From NCBI GenBank assembly GCA_038230255.1, contig JBBRNP010000003.1:124001-188000 (forward strand): a stretch of 64,000 nucleotides of DNA, in the 5' to 3' direction. Position 1 is the first letter of the stretch; the number at the start of each line of letters is the position of its first letter. The position numbers and the translations under genes were made by a program. Below, piece after piece: positions 52,110 to 60,882 of the stretch. Source of the DNA: AV40 sp038230255. Its GTDB lineage: Bacteria; Verrucomicrobiota; Verrucomicrobiia; Chthoniobacterales; UBA10450. Below the pieces are notes generated by a model. That model ran no database searches. It worked only from the letters and a program-made list of their open reading frames with translations, and was not told the DNA's origin.

Positions 52110-53415
52110 CTAACGCGGCCAGAACCGGCGAGATGATGAGCCCGCGCATCCACGGCTCGGCGTGCCAGGGCAAACCAAAAAGCCGTTCGTCCCAAAATAA
52201 ATAGTAAGAGAAAAGCGTAACTGAAAGAACGTTCCAAGCGTAAGCGCTTCGCCACGCCGCGAGCGGTAAAATCCAAACGCAATACCACGGATGCAAAATC
52301 GGGCTGAGCACCAGCACGACTCCGAGCGCCCAGAGCATTCCCCGTTTCCAGTCGCGAACGAACAGGAACGAGACCGCAATCACGCAGACGATCAAAATCG
52401 GATAGTAATGAAAATTTCGCTGGTGCGGATTTGGCCAGACCGTTTCTTCAATCAACCACCAAAAGAGATCGTTAAGGCGGGAGAGCTGCGTGAATTGGAC
52501 TAACGATTCCCAGATTCGAACCTTCGGGAAGCCGAATGCAAAACTAAAGAGCACTGGAATGAGTGCGGTTAGAGCCAGAGCAATCGCGCGCCAGCGCAAT
52601 GCAATCGCACAAAGTAAAAGCAGCGATGCCGCGACGAGATTGAGCGAGATGGCAATCCCAAAAAGAACCGCAGCCAAAACCGCCCACAACCACTTCGCCT
52701 GGGATTCAGTTTGAGTTGTCGATCCATTCGACTGGCGCTCAGGACAAGCTCTAACCAGCGCGAGAATTCCACCGACCATCGACAGAATCATGAGACTGTC
52801 GAAATGGGCTGCGCCGGCGAAACTGTAAACCACGAGCGGATTCCATGCATACCACGCCGCGTCGCGGTAACGACTCTCACTACCGATCAATCGCAAGAGC
52901 AACGCCGCCACCGCGAGATCGGCGATGGCAGAGAGGATTTTGTAGAAGAGCGGCTGGTCCGTGATCGCGCTAAGAACCTTGAAGAGGAGCTCGGCGCCCG
53001 GCGGATCAACAGCGCGAAGTTCAGAATGATTAATTTTGGCTGCCTGCGGAAAATCGTGGCGCAATTGGTCCAATTGAGGATCCGCCGGCGCGATGAGATA
53101 AGGATTAAGTCCGGCGTTTTGAACTTTGCCTTCCCATTGGTAGCGGAAAAGATCGTCACCGGGCGCAAGCGGGAGCGCGATCAATCGCAAAACTACCGCG
53201 ACGCCCCAGAACAAGATCGCTTGTTTTCGGAGCGAGATGTCGATCTTGAAGTTGGAAACTGCAGCCAGGTAAGCGACGCCGCTGAGAAACGCGCATGCGA
53301 CAAACTTTGTCGGCATCGACTCAAGCGTCCAGTCATCGAAGAGATTGAGGCCGGCAAAAAAGATCAGTTCCAGCAAAAGCGCGACGGCGAATCGAATCAT
53401 CTGGCCGTGTTTCAT
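52066..53415 (-). CDS. GT-C type membrane glycosyltransferase (polyprenyl-phosphate sugar donor, GT87-like)
   Basis: This 449-residue protein has about 11 or 12 membrane segments. An early acidic loop, LPLAPGDDLFRYQWEGKVQN, matches the first-loop Asp motif of GT-C enzymes and is followed by GLNPYLIAP. Such enzymes use polyprenyl-phosphate sugars on the outer face of the inner membrane. It overlaps the GH-GT2 fusion gene upstream by four bases and is co-transcribed with it, so the pair may build one surface glycan (inference). Donor and acceptor are unknown. Confidence 0.72.
   Translation of the reverse strand: MKHGQMIRFAVALLLELIFFAGLNLFDDWTLESMPTKFVACAFLSGVAYLAAVSNFKIDISLRKQAILFWGVAVVLRLIALPLAPGDDLFRYQWEGKVQNAGLNPYLIAPADPQLDQLRHDFPQAAKINHSELRAVDPPGAELLFKVLSAITDQPLFYKILSAIADLAVAALLLRLIGSESRYRDAAWYAWNPLVVYSFAGAAHFDSLMILSMVGGILALVRACPERQSNGSTTQTESQAKWLWAVLAAVLFGIAISLNLVAASLLLLCAIALRWRAIALALTALIPVLFSFAFGFPKVRIWESLVQFTQLSRLNDLFWWLIEETVWPNPHQRNFHYYPILIVCVIAVSFLFVRDWKRGMLWALGVVLVLSPILHPWYCVWILPLAAWRSAYAWNVLSVTLFSYYLFWDERLFGLPWHAEPWMRGLIISPVLAALVMLGAQKQTTVAET
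53236..53247 (-). repeat. 12-mer AAGATCGACATC, copy 10
   Basis: Exact copy in the sense strand of the GT-C gene, Lys-Ile-Asp-Ile, in a loop near residue 57. Confidence 0.8.
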
Positions 53416-55991
53416 GATTTGGCTGAGTCAGCGTGCATTGCTTCCAGCGCCTGAACCGGCAAGACCGGCGGCGTAATCACGCCGCGACCTGTGATTCGCT
53501 GCAAGCCGGCTCGATGCGCAGCAAGATCGACAAGTTCCGCCACTCGCGATTTCAAAGCGCGCGCGCGCGATGCAAGGAAAACAAGAAAGATGGAATACGG
53601 AATGATCGACCAAAGATCGAGACGGGAAGCGTGGAGCTGCCGGTAGATCACCACGCTCAGCGCGACCAGACTAATGATTACCGTTGTGGTGACGAGCCGG
53701 TTGCGCAGCCGGACGCGGGTCAATCGTTTCGCGCCGGTGTGATCTTCCGTCACGGTCTGCAGAACAATGCTCCACCAAAAGTTTCCATAGATCTGGATGT
53801 CCCATTCATTCCAACCGGTGTCGACCGAATAGCGCCAGCCTTCTTCTTCGAGCAATTGGAAAATCGAACCGAGCAAATGATGGCGGTCTCGACCGTCTTC
53901 GCTCCAAAAAATTCGCCGCCGCAAGCCGCGGCCCGATTTCGCATCAGCAGGCAATTGTTCGTGCATGCGAATGACGCTGCGCGGAGTCCGCTTGAAATGG
54001 AGCCAGGTGAAGTAGCGCGAGAATCCGCGCACAAGTGGTTGCAGAAAAGCCAGACACATCACGAGCAAGCGCGCGGGGACAGTGTCGAACCTTGGTTCGA
54101 TCCGTGCGCGGACCATATAGGACAGCGCCACGGTGAGAGTCCCACCAAACATCAAATAGGGAACGATGCGTAGCGTCGGCAGAAAGATTCCAAGACCAAA
54201 CAGGAAAAGCGTAAGCGCGAACCATTCGATGCTGCTGAGGTAAGCGGCCAAATCCGATTGCGGCGTCGCGTACATCGATTGGAAAAATCCTTCGCCGAAA
54301 ACGCCATGATAAATAACCGGGCGATCAATAAACCAACTGAACCGTGGAGCCCCGTAGATTTGACCGCGCCATTTCGCAGTTCCGGTTGGACCGAAGAAAA
54401 TGAGATGTTTGAAACGGAGGAGCGATTCGGCTTCGCCGTATCCTTCCTGCTGTTTCAAAAACGCGCGGAGCGTGAAGCGGCGGTGATGCCAGACAATGGC
54501 GGTCGGACTAAAAGCGATGACGAAGCCCGCTTGCTGCAGGCGCCAGCAAAAATCGACATCGTCGCCAGCTGCATGATACTCGGGATCGAAACCGCCGGTT
54601 TGTTCGAACGCCCAGCGGTAAAACGCCATGTTACAACCGGGAATGTGCTCGGCCACGGTGTCGGTCAGCAAAACGTGACTCGGTCCACCGGGCGCGGCGG
54701 CCACGCACGCCTGAATCGCATTTTGCGCCGGCGGACTCACATTGGGTCCGCCCACTCCGGCGTAATCACCGCTCAAAAGCGTTCCCACTAAATAATAGAG
54801 CCAGTCGGGATCGGCCATGCAGTCCGAGTCGGTGTAGGCGAACACGTCGCCTTTGGCCGCGGCCGCACCGGTGTTGCGCGCGTGACTCAAGCCGTGATTA
54901 CTCTGATGAATGTAGCGAACGTTGGGAAATTGCGCGGCGACCTGTGCCGTGTTGTCCGTCGAGCCGTCGTCGACCAGGATGACTTCGTAATTCGGATAGT
55001 TGAGTTTGCCTAACGAATCGAGACCATCGGCCAGCGTTCGCGCGCCGTTATAAGAACAAACAATTACCGAAACAAACGGCGCCGCCGACAGGGCGCGATG
55101 CGGCAGAGTCGAGTTGTCCTGACCGAATTTGTCGTGGAGCGCGTGGAATGCTTTCTTCGGCTCGCGCTCGCGGGTAACGATCCCGAAAGACCAGTCGGTC
55201 ACTTCGTTGCCGCCGGTAAACCATTCGTCCGTCCAGGAAAATAAAATTGTCCCGGCGAGTCCGCACTTGGCCACGCTCTCGATGTGCCAGCTGAGCATTT
55301 CCGCCTGCTCGTCCTGCGAATTGCGGATCGTGTCCATGCCGAACTCGCCCAGAATGAGCGGCCGCTCGCCGGTGAGATTTTGCAGACGCAAAAGGTAACG
55401 TTCGAAATCGCGCTGGTTATGGAGATAAACGTTGAAGCAGAAAAAATCGACGTTCTGCGGGAGCAAATACTCGGTCGGCGGAAAGGTCGCATAGGAATAG
55501 AGGACATCGGGCTCGACTGCGCGTCCGACCCGCACCAGATGTTCAACAAATTCGGTCACCCTCTGCACGCCGAGCCAGCGTGCCATCGTGCTCGCAATCT
55601 CGTTGCCGACCAGATAACCGAGCACTGCTGGATTACCGACGTATCGGCGCACGGTGCTGCGCACCATCCGCACGATCTCATTGCGAACTTTTTTGTCCCG
55701 CAAAAACTCGATGTGCTTTTCCCACGGTAACGTGATCAGCACGCGCATTCCGGCCGTGAGACATTTTTCCAGGAACCACTCCGGCGGCGGATGATAAACC
55801 CGCAGGACGTTCAAGCCGATCTCGCGCATCATGCGAAGATCGACATCTACCTGTTCAGGCCGGCCGAAACTGTTCCCCTGCTCGTCCGGTTTGAACGGGC
55901 CGTAAGTCGCGCCTTTGATGAAGAATTTCCGGTCGCCTTCGAAAAAGAACTTCGAGACGGCGCGAACCCGTGAGTCGTTGGAATTTGTCAT
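53412..55991 (-). CDS. fusion of a GH-like TIM barrel and a family 2 glycosyltransferase
   Basis: This 859-residue protein has two parts. Residues 10-290 read as a glycoside hydrolase/glucanosyltransferase barrel: FFIKGATYGPF, GLNVLRVYHPPPEW, acid/base GYLVGNEIAS and nucleophile LILGEFGMD. Residues 305-560 are a GT2 domain: SVIVCSYNGARTLADGL, VDDGSTDNTAQVA, YTDSDCMADPDW and the acidic GGFDPEYHAAGDDVDF. Membrane segments follow, then a soluble domain and a final helix. Both catalytic Glu residues of the barrel are present. Such fusions may extend and rearrange a polysaccharide, for example a beta-glucan (inference). It is coupled to hemL upstream and the GT-C gene downstream. Confidence 0.82.
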   Translation of the reverse strand: MTNSNDSRVRAVSKFFFEGDRKFFIKGATYGPFKPDEQGNSFGRPEQVDVDLRMMREIGLNVLRVYHPPPEWFLEKCLTAGMRVLITLPWEKHIEFLRDKKVRNEIVRMVRSTVRRYVGNPAVLGYLVGNEIASTMARWLGVQRVTEFVEHLVRVGRAVEPDVLYSYATFPPTEYLLPQNVDFFCFNVYLHNQRDFERYLLRLQNLTGERPLILGEFGMDTIRNSQDEQAEMLSWHIESVAKCGLAGTILFSWTDEWFTGGNEVTDWSFGIVTREREPKKAFHALHDKFGQDNSTLPHRALSAAPFVSVIVCSYNGARTLADGLDSLGKLNYPNYEVILVDDGSTDNTAQVAAQFPNVRYIHQSNHGLSHARNTGAAAAKGDVFAYTDSDCMADPDWLYYLVGTLLSGDYAGVGGPNVSPPAQNAIQACVAAAPGGPSHVLLTDTVAEHIPGCNMAFYRWAFEQTGGFDPEYHAAGDDVDFCWRLQQAGFVIAFSPTAIVWHHRRFTLRAFLKQQEGYGEAESLLRFKHLIFFGPTGTAKWRGQIYGAPRFSWFIDRPVIYHGVFGEGFFQSMYATPQSDLAAYLSSIEWFALTLFLFGLGIFLPTLRIVPYLMFGGTLTVALSYMVRARIEPRFDTVPARLLVMCLAFLQPLVRGFSRYFTWLHFKRTPRSVIRMHEQLPADAKSGRGLRRRIFWSEDGRDRHHLLGSIFQLLEEEGWRYSVDTGWNEWDIQIYGNFWWSIVLQTVTEDHTGAKRLTRVRLRNRLVTTTVIISLVALSVVIYRQLHASRLDLWSIIPYSIFLVFLASRARALKSRVAELVDLAAHRAGLQRITGRGVITPPVLPVQALEAMHADSAKS
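55836..55847 (+). repeat. 12-mer AAGATCGACATC, copy 11
   Basis: Exact copy antisense to the GH-GT2 fusion, coding strand Asp-Val-Asp-Leu near residue 50. Confidence 0.8.
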
Positions 55992-57268
55992 CGCGAGCGA
56001 AGCACTTCTCGAACGACCGTCGCGGTGCGTTCAATATCGTTCGGCGTGTGGGCCGTCGAAATAAAACCGGTTTCGAACTGAGAGGGCGCAAAATAAACGC
56101 CGCGTTCCAAACAGGCGTGGAAAAATCTCGCGAACATTTTCAAATCGCTTCGCTTCGCACCCGCAAGATCGACAATCGGTCCGGGTGCGAAGAACAAACA
56201 GAACATCGAGCCGATTCTGTGAAAGGTGGCGTTGATTTTCGCGTCCGCGATCGCGTCACGGGTAAGCTCTTCGAATTGGGCGCCAAGTTTTTCGAGCAGC
56301 TCCCAGCCGTCGATGCGTTCGAGCTCGCGCAGTTGCGCCAGTCCCGCCGCCATCGCCAGCGGATTTCCGGAAAGCGTTCCCGCCTGATAAACCGGCCCGT
56401 CCGGTGAAAGTTGGTCCATGATTGCGGCGCGGCCGCCAAATGCGCCGACCGGCAATCCGCCGCCGATCACTTTACCAAGAACGGTCAGGTCAGGTTTAAT
56501 TCCGTAAATCTCTTGGGCGCCGCCACGTGCGACGCGGAATCCGGTCATTACTTCATCGAAAATCAAAAGCGCAGCGTGTTTGGTGCATTCCTCGCGCAAG
56601 CTCGAGAGAAAATTTTCTTTCGGAAAATAGAGCCCGGCGTTCGCGGGGATTGGCTCAAGGATGACGCCAGCAATTTGGTCTTTGTTTTCAGCGAAAGTTT
56701 TTCGGACAAGATCGACATCGTTGAACGGGAGAGAAATGGTTAGCTCGGCGAACGCCTTCGGAACGCCCGCGCTATCGGGGCGTCCGTGAGTGAGCGCGCC
56801 ACTTCCGGCCTGAACCAAAAGTGAATCGGCATGACCATGATAACAGCCATCAAACTTAATGAATTTGTCGCGCCCGGTGAATCCGCGCGCCAATCGAATG
56901 CACGACATCGCCGCTTCGGTCCCGCTGTTGACCATTCGAACCTTCTCGATCGACGGCATCCCTTGGCAGATCAGTTCGGCCATTTCCACTTCGAGCGGAT
57001 TCGGAATTCCGAAACTCAATCCGCGCGCGGCCGCACTGCGCACGGCATCGACCACAACTTTCGGCGCATGACCGAGAATGGCCGGCCCCCAACTGCCGAC
57101 GTAGTCGATGTATTCTTGTCCGTCGACATCCCAAATCTTCGCGCCCGCAGCACGCTCAACGAAAATAGGTTCGCCACCGACATTGCGGAGCGCGCGCACC
57201 GGCGAGTTAACGCCGCCCGGAATCCGCTCCTGGGCTGCGACAAATAGTTTCGACGAACGCGTGGTCAT
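55988..57268 (-). CDS. hemL: glutamate-1-semialdehyde 2,1-aminomutase
   Basis: It has 426 residues from the ATG at 57268, the normal length; an open stretch to 57301 is simple-repeat sequence. The class III aminotransferase fold starts ERIPGGVNSPVRA. The PLP-lysine lies in LGKVIGGGLPVGAFGG, with YHGHADSLLVQAGSG and LIFDEVMTGFR as further family blocks. It makes 5-aminolevulinate from glutamate-1-semialdehyde, the C5 route to haem. A TTGAGCG tandem repeat lies just upstream of its start. The following glycan genes overlap its stop, an arrangement with no obvious functional link. Confidence 0.95.
   Translation of the reverse strand: MTTRSSKLFVAAQERIPGGVNSPVRALRNVGGEPIFVERAAGAKIWDVDGQEYIDYVGSWGPAILGHAPKVVVDAVRSAAARGLSFGIPNPLEVEMAELICQGMPSIEKVRMVNSGTEAAMSCIRLARGFTGRDKFIKFDGCYHGHADSLLVQAGSGALTHGRPDSAGVPKAFAELTISLPFNDVDLVRKTFAENKDQIAGVILEPIPANAGLYFPKENFLSSLREECTKHAALLIFDEVMTGFRVARGGAQEIYGIKPDLTVLGKVIGGGLPVGAFGGRAAIMDQLSPDGPVYQAGTLSGNPLAMAAGLAQLRELERIDGWELLEKLGAQFEELTRDAIADAKINATFHRIGSMFCLFFAPGPIVDLAGAKRSDLKMFARFFHACLERGVYFAPSQFETGFISTAHTPNDIERTATVVREVLRSR
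56708..56719 (+). repeat. 12-mer AAGATCGACATC, copy 12
   Basis: Exact copy antisense to hemL, coding strand Asp-Val-Asp-Leu. It is the closest same-orientation neighbour of copy 11 (872 bases). Confidence 0.8.
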
Positions 57269-57278
57269 GGACGCAGAA

Positions 57279-57310
57279 AACGTCCAACGCTCAACGCTCA
57301 ACGCTCAACA
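57279..57310. repeat. TTGAGCG tandem repeat upstream of hemL
   Basis: In hemL orientation the unit TTGAGCG repeats three times, followed by TTGGACG and TTTTC, ending ten bases before the ATG. A related repeat in reverse orientation lies at 19579-19608, directly before the ATG at 19609. Confidence 0.6.
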
Positions 57311-57364
57311 TTCAATTCAGAACTGAATCAATCGAAAATCGACAATCTAAGATCGAAAATGGAG

Positions 57365-57436
57365 AGGCGGGGGCGGGAATCGAACCCGCGAATAGCGGTT
57401 TTGCAGACCGCAGCCTTACCACTTGGCTACCCCGCC
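57365..57436 (-). tRNA. tRNA-Cys (GCA)
   Basis: This 72-base cloverleaf has acceptor stem GGCGGGG/CCCCGCC, D-arm GTAGCCAAGTGGTAAGGC, anticodon loop CTGCAAA with anticodon GCA, and T-arm GCGGGTTCGAATCCCGC. CCA is not encoded. It lies 96 bases upstream of hemL on the same strand. Confidence 0.96.
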
Positions 57437-57558
57437 ATTAGCGGAAGTTGAGGGTAACGCGCGACCTAACTGTGTCAACGTCACGGGATGTCTGGAAAGA
57501 GAAAGCTGGCGAGTGCACCGGTGAGCGGTGCACAAATTCGCGACAAAAAAATCGCGAC

Positions 57559-57729
57559 TTACTTTGGTGGTTTTACGACGGCCTGTCCTGGTTTCGCGTC
57601 ATCGCCGATCACCCTGAAGTGACCGTGATGCGGCGGCATCGGTCTCGCCGGATAAGGCGAGCGGATGATCGCGAACGCTTGCACTGTGAGCGCAAGACCC
57701 AACAGGACGCCGAGGGCGAACGCTTTCAT
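57559..57729 (-). CDS. small exported Pro-rich peptide
   Basis: It has 56 residues from the ATG at 57729; an in-frame extension to 57819 is not signal-like. AGAGAGGA eight bases upstream is one of the clearer ribosome-binding sites in the window and decides this start. The signal MKAFALGVLLGLALTVQAFA is followed by about 36 residues rich in Pro, His and Lys (RPMPPHHGHFRV). The His cluster could bind a metal (inference). No family is recognised. It is followed by the tRNA-Cys gene on the same strand. Confidence 0.6.
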   Translation of the reverse strand: MKAFALGVLLGLALTVQAFAIIRSPYPARPMPPHHGHFRVIGDDAKPGQAVVKPPK

Positions 57730-58032
57730 ATTGCTGTTCCTCTCTGCATCATTCGTGCCATAGAAATCATAGAAATTCCAATTGCGCGGCCCTAGCTCAA
57801 TGGGCAAACCACCGGCCAATGGAAGAAGAGAGAAACGAGTGAGCGCTGAAACGAAGGGTCGCTACATCCGATCTGGATATCGAGACAGCACGCACGCTGG
57901 AGACAGGAACAACCGAGTTCCGCAGCATGCTCAAATCGCGCGGACAGTAATCAGCAAAAATCGCGCTGTCCAATGTTTTGTGAGCTGGTCGCGCACTTTC
58001 GCATTTCGGATTTCGAACTAGTTTCCCATCCG

Positions 58033-59283
58033 ATGCCTCAGTTTTCTTACCGAGCGCGCAACGCCCAGGGCGAGTTAGTGGAAGGCGTTTTGGATTGCGC
58101 CGATCGTGCGGTCGCCATTCATCAGATCGAGCAGAAGCGTTACATTCCGATTCGAATCGAAGTGGTGGGGGCGCCGCCGGTGAATGCTGGCAAGAAAGAA
58201 TCGGCCGCCGCTCCGCCGGCACCCACGCAGAACCTGAAAGTTCCGCACAATCAGCTCCTTATTTTCACCGAGCAGCTCGCCCATTTGCTTAAAGCCGGGA
58301 TGACATTGGACGAAGGACTGTCGATCCTGGAAAAGCGGTTCAAGCAACCGCGGGTGCAGCAGACGACGCGCAAGTTGCATCAAGCGCTGGTTGACGGCCG
58401 AAGTTTTTCGCAAGCCCTGCGCGAGTTTCCTCGAATTTTTCCGCCGCTCTATGTGAATCTGGTCGCGGCTGGCGAAGCGAGCGGCGCGCTGCCGGAGATT
58501 TTGCTTCGGCTGGTGAAACATTTGACGCAGGCCAAAGACCTGCGCGATCGCGTCCAGCAAGCGTTGATCTATCCGGCATTTCTCGCCGTCGCGGGCGCGG
58601 GTCTGATCACAATTTTCATTACCTACATGGTTCCGCAGCTGACCGGGTTCATGACGCAAATCGGCGGCGCGCTTCCGTTGCCCACGCGGATCCTGATGCA
58701 GATTCATCACGCCATCATTACTTATTGGTGGTTAGCGATCCTGATTGTGATCGGCGCGAGTGTTGGTTTTCGTGCCTTCGTCCGCACGGAAGAAGGACGG
58801 CTGACCTGGGACCGTTTTCGGTTGTCGATTCCTGGTTACGGTCGGGTGATTCGCCATCGCTACTATGCGCAATTTTCACGGACATTGGGCACGCTTATCC
58901 AAAACGGGATCCCCCTCCTCCGCGCGCTCGATCTAGTAAGCGAGATTGCCGGCAATCGTTATCTGGAATTAAAAATTGCGGAGGTCCGACGGGCGGTGAT
59001 TGATGGGGCCACGCTTTCAGCGGCGCTCAGTTCACAGCATATTTTTCCAGATTTGTTTACCGACATGATGTCGGTAGGCGAACAGACGGGGCGCTTCGGC
59101 GAAACGATGCAAGCGATCGCCGATGTTTATGAGCGCGAGCTGGACCGGAACGTCGCGATCATTTCGCAATTAATCCCGCCGGTGATCATTGTTGTGATTG
59201 CGCTGATCGTGGGGCTGGTTGTTTACAGTATTCTTTCGGCGGTATTTGAAGCGACACATAGCTTGCAGTTCCGACCGCACTAA
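58033..59283 (+). CDS. gspF: type II secretion / type IV pilus inner-membrane platform protein
   Basis: It has 416 residues from the ATG at 58033 (MPQFSYRARNAQGELVEGVL), the standard GspF/PilC start; an ATG at 57973 is less likely. Two T2SSF domains repeat (QLLIFTEQLAHLLKAGMTLD and YYAQFSRTLGTLIQNGIPLL), each with the Gly-x-Pro/Met-Leu core. Three membrane segments lie near residues 190-215, 240-260 and 390-410. It is the rotor-like platform that drives pseudopilus or pilus assembly with the GspE ATPase, which is not in the window. It leads the plus-strand half of the locus with gspG. Confidence 0.92.
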   Translation: MPQFSYRARNAQGELVEGVLDCADRAVAIHQIEQKRYIPIRIEVVGAPPVNAGKKESAAAPPAPTQNLKVPHNQLLIFTEQLAHLLKAGMTLDEGLSILEKRFKQPRVQQTTRKLHQALVDGRSFSQALREFPRIFPPLYVNLVAAGEASGALPEILLRLVKHLTQAKDLRDRVQQALIYPAFLAVAGAGLITIFITYMVPQLTGFMTQIGGALPLPTRILMQIHHAIITYWWLAILIVIGASVGFRAFVRTEEGRLTWDRFRLSIPGYGRVIRHRYYAQFSRTLGTLIQNGIPLLRALDLVSEIAGNRYLELKIAEVRRAVIDGATLSAALSSQHIFPDLFTDMMSVGEQTGRFGETMQAIADVYERELDRNVAIISQLIPPVIIVVIALIVGLVVYSILSAVFEATHSLQFRPH

Positions 59284-59301
59284 GATAATGTTCGCAGCCA
59301 A

Positions 59302-60366
59302 ATGCTGGTTCGCATCGTTGCGCTTTTTTTTCTGATTGGCGCAACGTCTTCCGCACTCGCGCAGGAAGCTTTTAGTGACGGTTTGCCGCGCAAAGAAAGC
59401 GGCGCAGTGGAACAAAGCACCGCGGAAAAAGCATGGATTGATTTGCGGCAGCATCCATCGGCGGCCTCGCGCCCGCAAAGTGCGCCAAGCTGGGTCGAAG
59501 CGGTCAATATGACTTCCACCGCCGGGGCCGACGGCACGCCCAGGTCAGTCTTTCGCATCCGGGTGGCGCGCCCGGCCGGCGATTACCAAGTCATGTTTTT
59601 TCGACTTTTCTTTGATGATAATGCGAACGCGCGACCCGAACTGGTGGCGTGGGATGAATTGGGCACGCAAGTTTTGCGGTCGGGCGAACTTGGTTCGGGC
59701 ATAGGGTTGCCGAGCTCAGATTCGGTCATGATTCCAATGGCCGGCATTTCGACACTCGACATCGAGGTGCCCGGCGACGGCAAAACAATTCGTGGCGCGT
59801 ATCTCGATTGGATGACGAGCAGCGAAGTTGTGCATCCGGTCAATGCCGAACATCGTGATATCATTCCCGAGCCTTTCTCGTCGCTGCCACCGTTGCACGC
59901 GCCGGAGCAGGACCTGGAAACTTTCGGAACTGTTACCGCGACACTGTCGAGCGAGACGATCCGGGTCGGGTCCGACCCGCAACAAGGCGCCGCATTTCAA
60001 TTTGGCATTGAATTGCAGCCGCTACTCGCATTGTTAACATTCGAAGTGGCAAGTCCTCGAGTCGATTCGCCACCGGAGGTTTATATTAATGGCGAAAATG
60101 TCGGGCCTGCCACCCTAACGTTGCCGGAGCTGGCCGATCCCGGTTATCGCGGCAGTATGGAATCGTTGCTCAAAGAAATGCGCTTTCAATATACCGGCTG
60201 GATCCGCGCCCAGAAACTGATTCCGGTCAGTAACTTGAAAGCCGGCACGAACGATATGATTATTACGAGCGGTTCCGCTACCTCGACCTCGGCGATTCGC
60301 GGGACGCAAGTGCAACTGAAATATCTTTGGGAAAAAGCCGATTACCTTCTGCAAGCCGACCATTAA
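59302..60366 (+). CDS. exported protein of unknown function in the gsp locus
   Basis: This 354-residue protein has a signal peptide MLVRIVALFFLIGATSSALA. The body is Pro/Glu-rich with beta-sandwich-like strands, and near the end it has SPRVDSPPEVYINGENVGP, which resembles a carbohydrate-binding-like fold. There is no catalytic motif. It sits between gspF (18 bases) and gspG, so it is likely part of the secretion locus or a substrate of it. A 12-bp hairpin overlaps its stop codon and separates it from gspG. Confidence 0.65.
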   Translation: MLVRIVALFFLIGATSSALAQEAFSDGLPRKESGAVEQSTAEKAWIDLRQHPSAASRPQSAPSWVEAVNMTSTAGADGTPRSVFRIRVARPAGDYQVMFFRLFFDDNANARPELVAWDELGTQVLRSGELGSGIGLPSSDSVMIPMAGISTLDIEVPGDGKTIRGAYLDWMTSSEVVHPVNAEHRDIIPEPFSSLPPLHAPEQDLETFGTVTATLSSETIRVGSDPQQGAAFQFGIELQPLLALLTFEVASPRVDSPPEVYINGENVGPATLTLPELADPGYRGSMESLLKEMRFQYTGWIRAQKLIPVSNLKAGTNDMIITSGSATSTSAIRGTQVQLKYLWEKADYLLQADH

Positions 60367-60389
60367 CTCCGAACGCTTTCGGAGTTAAT
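60362..60389 (+). terminator. intra-operon hairpin before gspG
   Basis: This is a perfect 12-bp stem (ATTAACTCCGAA / TTCGGAGTTAAT, loop CGCT) that includes the previous stop codon. No T tract follows, so attenuation or mRNA processing is as likely as termination. It would leave gspG, which needs much higher expression, on a separate or stabilised message. Confidence 0.6.
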
Positions 60390-60410
60390 TGAACCGCGGC
60401 CGCCTTTCAA

Positions 60411-60845
60411 ATGTCTCTGTTGAAGAAAATGAGTAAACGAACGAACCAATCCGGCTTCACCCTGCTCGAGATCATGATTGTGGTCAGCATCATCGTGATT
60501 TTGCTTGGTCTTGCGATTTCGAAAATGGGCAACCCCACAGGTTTTGCGAAGGCGACCGCGGTTCGGGCCGACGTTCAAGCCATTGGCACTCAACTGATGC
60601 AGTACGAAGCGATGAACGGTTTTTACCCAACTACCGAGCAAGGTTTGCAGGCGCTCGTAACGCAGGCCGACAGCGAGCCCAGACCCGCCCGCTGGTACCC
60701 ATTCTTCAAAGAACTTCCGAAAGATCCCTGGGGCACGGTTTACATCTATCGCTGCCCTGGAATTAAACATCCGGACAAATACGATCTCTTTTCGGCCGGA
60801 CCGGATCGTCACCCGGACACGGCCGACGACGACTGGGGCGAGTAA
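60411..60845 (+). CDS. gspG: type II secretion major pseudopilin
   Basis: It has 144 residues (an ATG at 60432 is also possible). The prepilin peptidase site is QSGFTLLEIMIVVSII: Gly before Phe, Thr at +2, Glu at +5. A long hydrophobic helix and the GspG-specific loop follow (GFYPTTEQGLQALV, then the DLFSAGPDRHPDTADD calcium-binding end). The absence of the GspG-type disulfide is normal. It forms the pseudopilus shaft at the inner membrane. It is convergent with the minus-strand gspK-L-M group. Confidence 0.95.
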   Translation: MSLLKKMSKRTNQSGFTLLEIMIVVSIIVILLGLAISKMGNPTGFAKATAVRADVQAIGTQLMQYEAMNGFYPTTEQGLQALVTQADSEPRPARWYPFFKELPKDPWGTVYIYRCPGIKHPDKYDLFSAGPDRHPDTADDDWGE

Positions 60846-60882
60846 CGCTGAAAGTTTCGAATCGCCAATAGCGACGGAAATC

